This document shows, piece by piece, positions 5,061 to 6,020 of a DNA stretch of 6,020 nucleotides. Source of the DNA: Propionibacteriaceae bacterium (GTDB lineage: Bacteria; Actinomycetota; Actinomycetes; Propionibacteriales; Propionibacteriaceae). Position numbers and translations under genes: made by a program. A model generated the notes under the pieces. The model was given only the letters and a program-made list of their open reading frames with translations. It was not told the DNA's origin and searched no databases. Each line of letters opens with the position of its first letter. Position 1 is the first letter of the stretch. The stretch lies in NCBI GenBank assembly GCA_031268065.1, contig JAIRXX010000193.1, positions 1-6,020 of the forward strand, written 5' to 3'.

Positions 5061-5895
5061 GGTTGTTTTTGCTGCGGCGGCGCAGATAGCGCTCAAATTC
5101 GGCCGCGATGGAATCTCCGGTCGGCGCAGGCGTGTCAAGGTCACTGCGTTCCTCCAAGGCGGAGACGTACAGCGATATCTCCGGATTGTCTGAGATCAGT
5201 TCGTTGACCCGTTCGGTCCATTCCCCGGCGCGTTCCGCCAGGTCGCCGGATTGCAGCGGGATATTTAGAATCTCCTCGATGCGCCCCAGCAGCGCCAGGG
5301 TGGCCTTCGGGTTGGGCGGCTCGGCCACATAGTGCGGCACCGACGCCCACAGCGAGATGGAAGGGACTCCGGCGGAGTCTAACTCGTGGCCAAAGACGCC
5401 GAGAATCCCGGTGGGGCCTTCATAGTCGGAGGCCTCCAGCCCGAAATCTGCGGCCAGCAACTCGTTGCCGGTGCTGGCTGACACCTGAATCGGGCGGGTG
5501 TGCGGCGCGTCGGCCAGCAGCGCCCCGGCTAGGACGACGATTTCCGGATTTATTTCTTCCACCAATTCCAACAGCTGCTCCAAGTATTCGCGCCAACGGT
5601 AGTTAGGCTCGGGGCCGCCGATCAGAATGAGGTCGCGCTCCGGCAGCCGCACCCAGACCGCTTCGGTGGTGGACCATTCGATGATGCGCCGCCCGTCTTC
5701 GATGCGGGCCATCGGGCGGGTCACTTGGAAATCGTAGAAATCTTCCGGGTCTAGGGCTGAGACTATTTCCGAATCGTATTGTTCCGCCAGATGTTCGATC
5801 ACCCCAGACGCCGCCTCGCCAGCGTCATTCCAGCCGGAGAATGCCACGACTATGGCTGGACGGCGCAATTCGGCGAAATCACTACCCTTGATCAT
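5053..5895 (-). CDS. PAC2-family (proteasome assembly chaperone-like) protein
   Basis: This 280-residue, acidic, soluble protein has no signal peptide or membrane segment. It belongs to the PAC2 family, which is widespread in actinobacteria and archaea and related to eukaryotic proteasome assembly chaperones. Family landmarks are AIVVAFSGWNDAGEAASG (residues 14-31), a GGPEPNYRW block, a GALLADAPHTRP block, YEGPTGILGVF, and SLWASVPHYVAEPPNPKA. A charged helical C-terminal region follows (LAERAGEWTERVNELI) and ends FERYLRRRSKNNPR. The ATG at 5895 is chosen because the family N-terminus starts there and a leaderless -10 box lies 7 nt upstream. The frame is open further upstream to the window edge but shows no family sequence. 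A role with the 20S proteasome is plausible but unproven in bacteria, and no proteasome gene is visible here. Its last two codons and stop lie inside the 33-bp array, tail to tail with rpe. Confidence 0.9.
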   Translation of the reverse strand: MIKGSDFAELRRPAIVVAFSGWNDAGEAASGVIEHLAEQYDSEIVSALDPEDFYDFQVTRPMARIEDGRRIIEWSTTEAVWVRLPERDLILIGGPEPNYRWREYLEQLLELVEEINPEIVVLAGALLADAPHTRPIQVSASTGNELLAADFGLEASDYEGPTGILGVFGHELDSAGVPSISLWASVPHYVAEPPNPKATLALLGRIEEILNIPLQSGDLAERAGEWTERVNELISDNPEISLYVSALEERSDLDTPAPTGDSIAAEFERYLRRRSKNNPR

Positions 5896-5902
5896 GGTCA
5901 GC

Positions 5903-5908
5903 AGTCTA
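5903..5908 (-). promoter_or_regulatory. -10 box of the PAC2 gene, leaderless arrangement
   Basis: Read on the minus strand, TAGACT is followed by exactly 7 nt and then the ATG at 5895. This is the same geometry as fmt and rpe. No purine-rich ribosome site lies between. No clear -35 is visible 16-18 nt upstream. Confidence 0.55.
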
Positions 5909-5963
5909 GCGCTATGGCGTTTCCGGGCTTTCGTTGATCGCCGGATCGCACCCGCGGTTGCCC

Positions 5964-5997
5964 CTGGCGCTTGGCGGCAATCGCCGCGCGGCGCCAG
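5964..5997. other. Inverted repeat near the right edge, role unknown
   Basis: CTGGCGC (5964-5970) and GCGCCAG (5991-5997) form a perfect 7-bp stem around 20 nt, with an inner GGCG/CGCC pair. On the plus strand it is followed by TTTGTTAT, a weak T-rich tail, so it could be a terminator, but no plus-strand gene is visible before it. I see no gene in 5909-6020. Confidence 0.35.
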
Positions 5998-6020
5998 TTT
6001 GTTATCGCGGGTGGTCGGGT

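Noticed and set aside
4993..5193. Plus-strand frame with an 11-residue repeat (RYVANKAYL)
   Set aside because: Most of it is antisense to the PAC2 gene and it lacks a ribosome site. The peptide repeat is a by-product of the 33-bp array.
5896..6020. Upstream extension of the PAC2 protein or a second gene at the right edge
   Set aside because: The frame is open but has no start codon in the visible part and no family sequence. The predicted promoter supports the ATG at 5895. Other frames give no convincing gene in 125 bases.

Overview
The window looks like a stretch of core chromosome from a high-GC Gram-positive bacterium (Actinomycetota). GC is high, roughly 60-65% by eye. The first gene aligns from memory with the actinobacterial form of PriA, in which the helicase motifs have decayed. 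The gene neighbourhood (priA, fmt, rsmB, rpe, a PAC2-family gene) and the TANNNT-type leaderless promoters also fit this phylum. I cannot name a genus.

Layout from left to right. Positions 1-860 hold the 3' end of priA (primosomal protein N') on the plus strand. This copy appears to have lost the whole zinc-binding module. Positions 861-1134 are a gap with a possible 42-residue antisense ORF and a weak promoter. Positions 1135-1566 encode a small lipoprotein of unknown function, in the place where many actinobacteria carry def (peptide deformylase). Positions 1606-2583 are fmt, and 2637-4064 are rsmB. Positions 4071-4270 are two tandem 100-bp repeat units, each able to form a long hairpin. 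Positions 4296-4949 are rpe. Positions 4949-5060 hold a decaying array with a period of about 33 bp, lying between convergent genes. Positions 5053-5895 on the minus strand encode a PAC2-family protein. Positions 5896-6020 hold its promoter and an unassigned hairpin.

The recognised genes are housekeeping genes. PriA acts in replication restart. Fmt formylates the initiator tRNA, RsmB methylates 16S rRNA, and Rpe is an enzyme of the pentose phosphate pathway. The PAC2-type protein resembles proteasome assembly chaperones, and its bacterial role is uncertain.

The more unusual signals are small. They are the zinc-less PriA, the two intergenic repeat systems, and an identical promoter geometry (TAGGCT or TAGACT, then exactly 7 nt, then the start codon) in front of fmt, rpe and the PAC2 gene, which predicts leaderless mRNAs. 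I see no phage, CRISPR array, toxin system or other clear accessory system.
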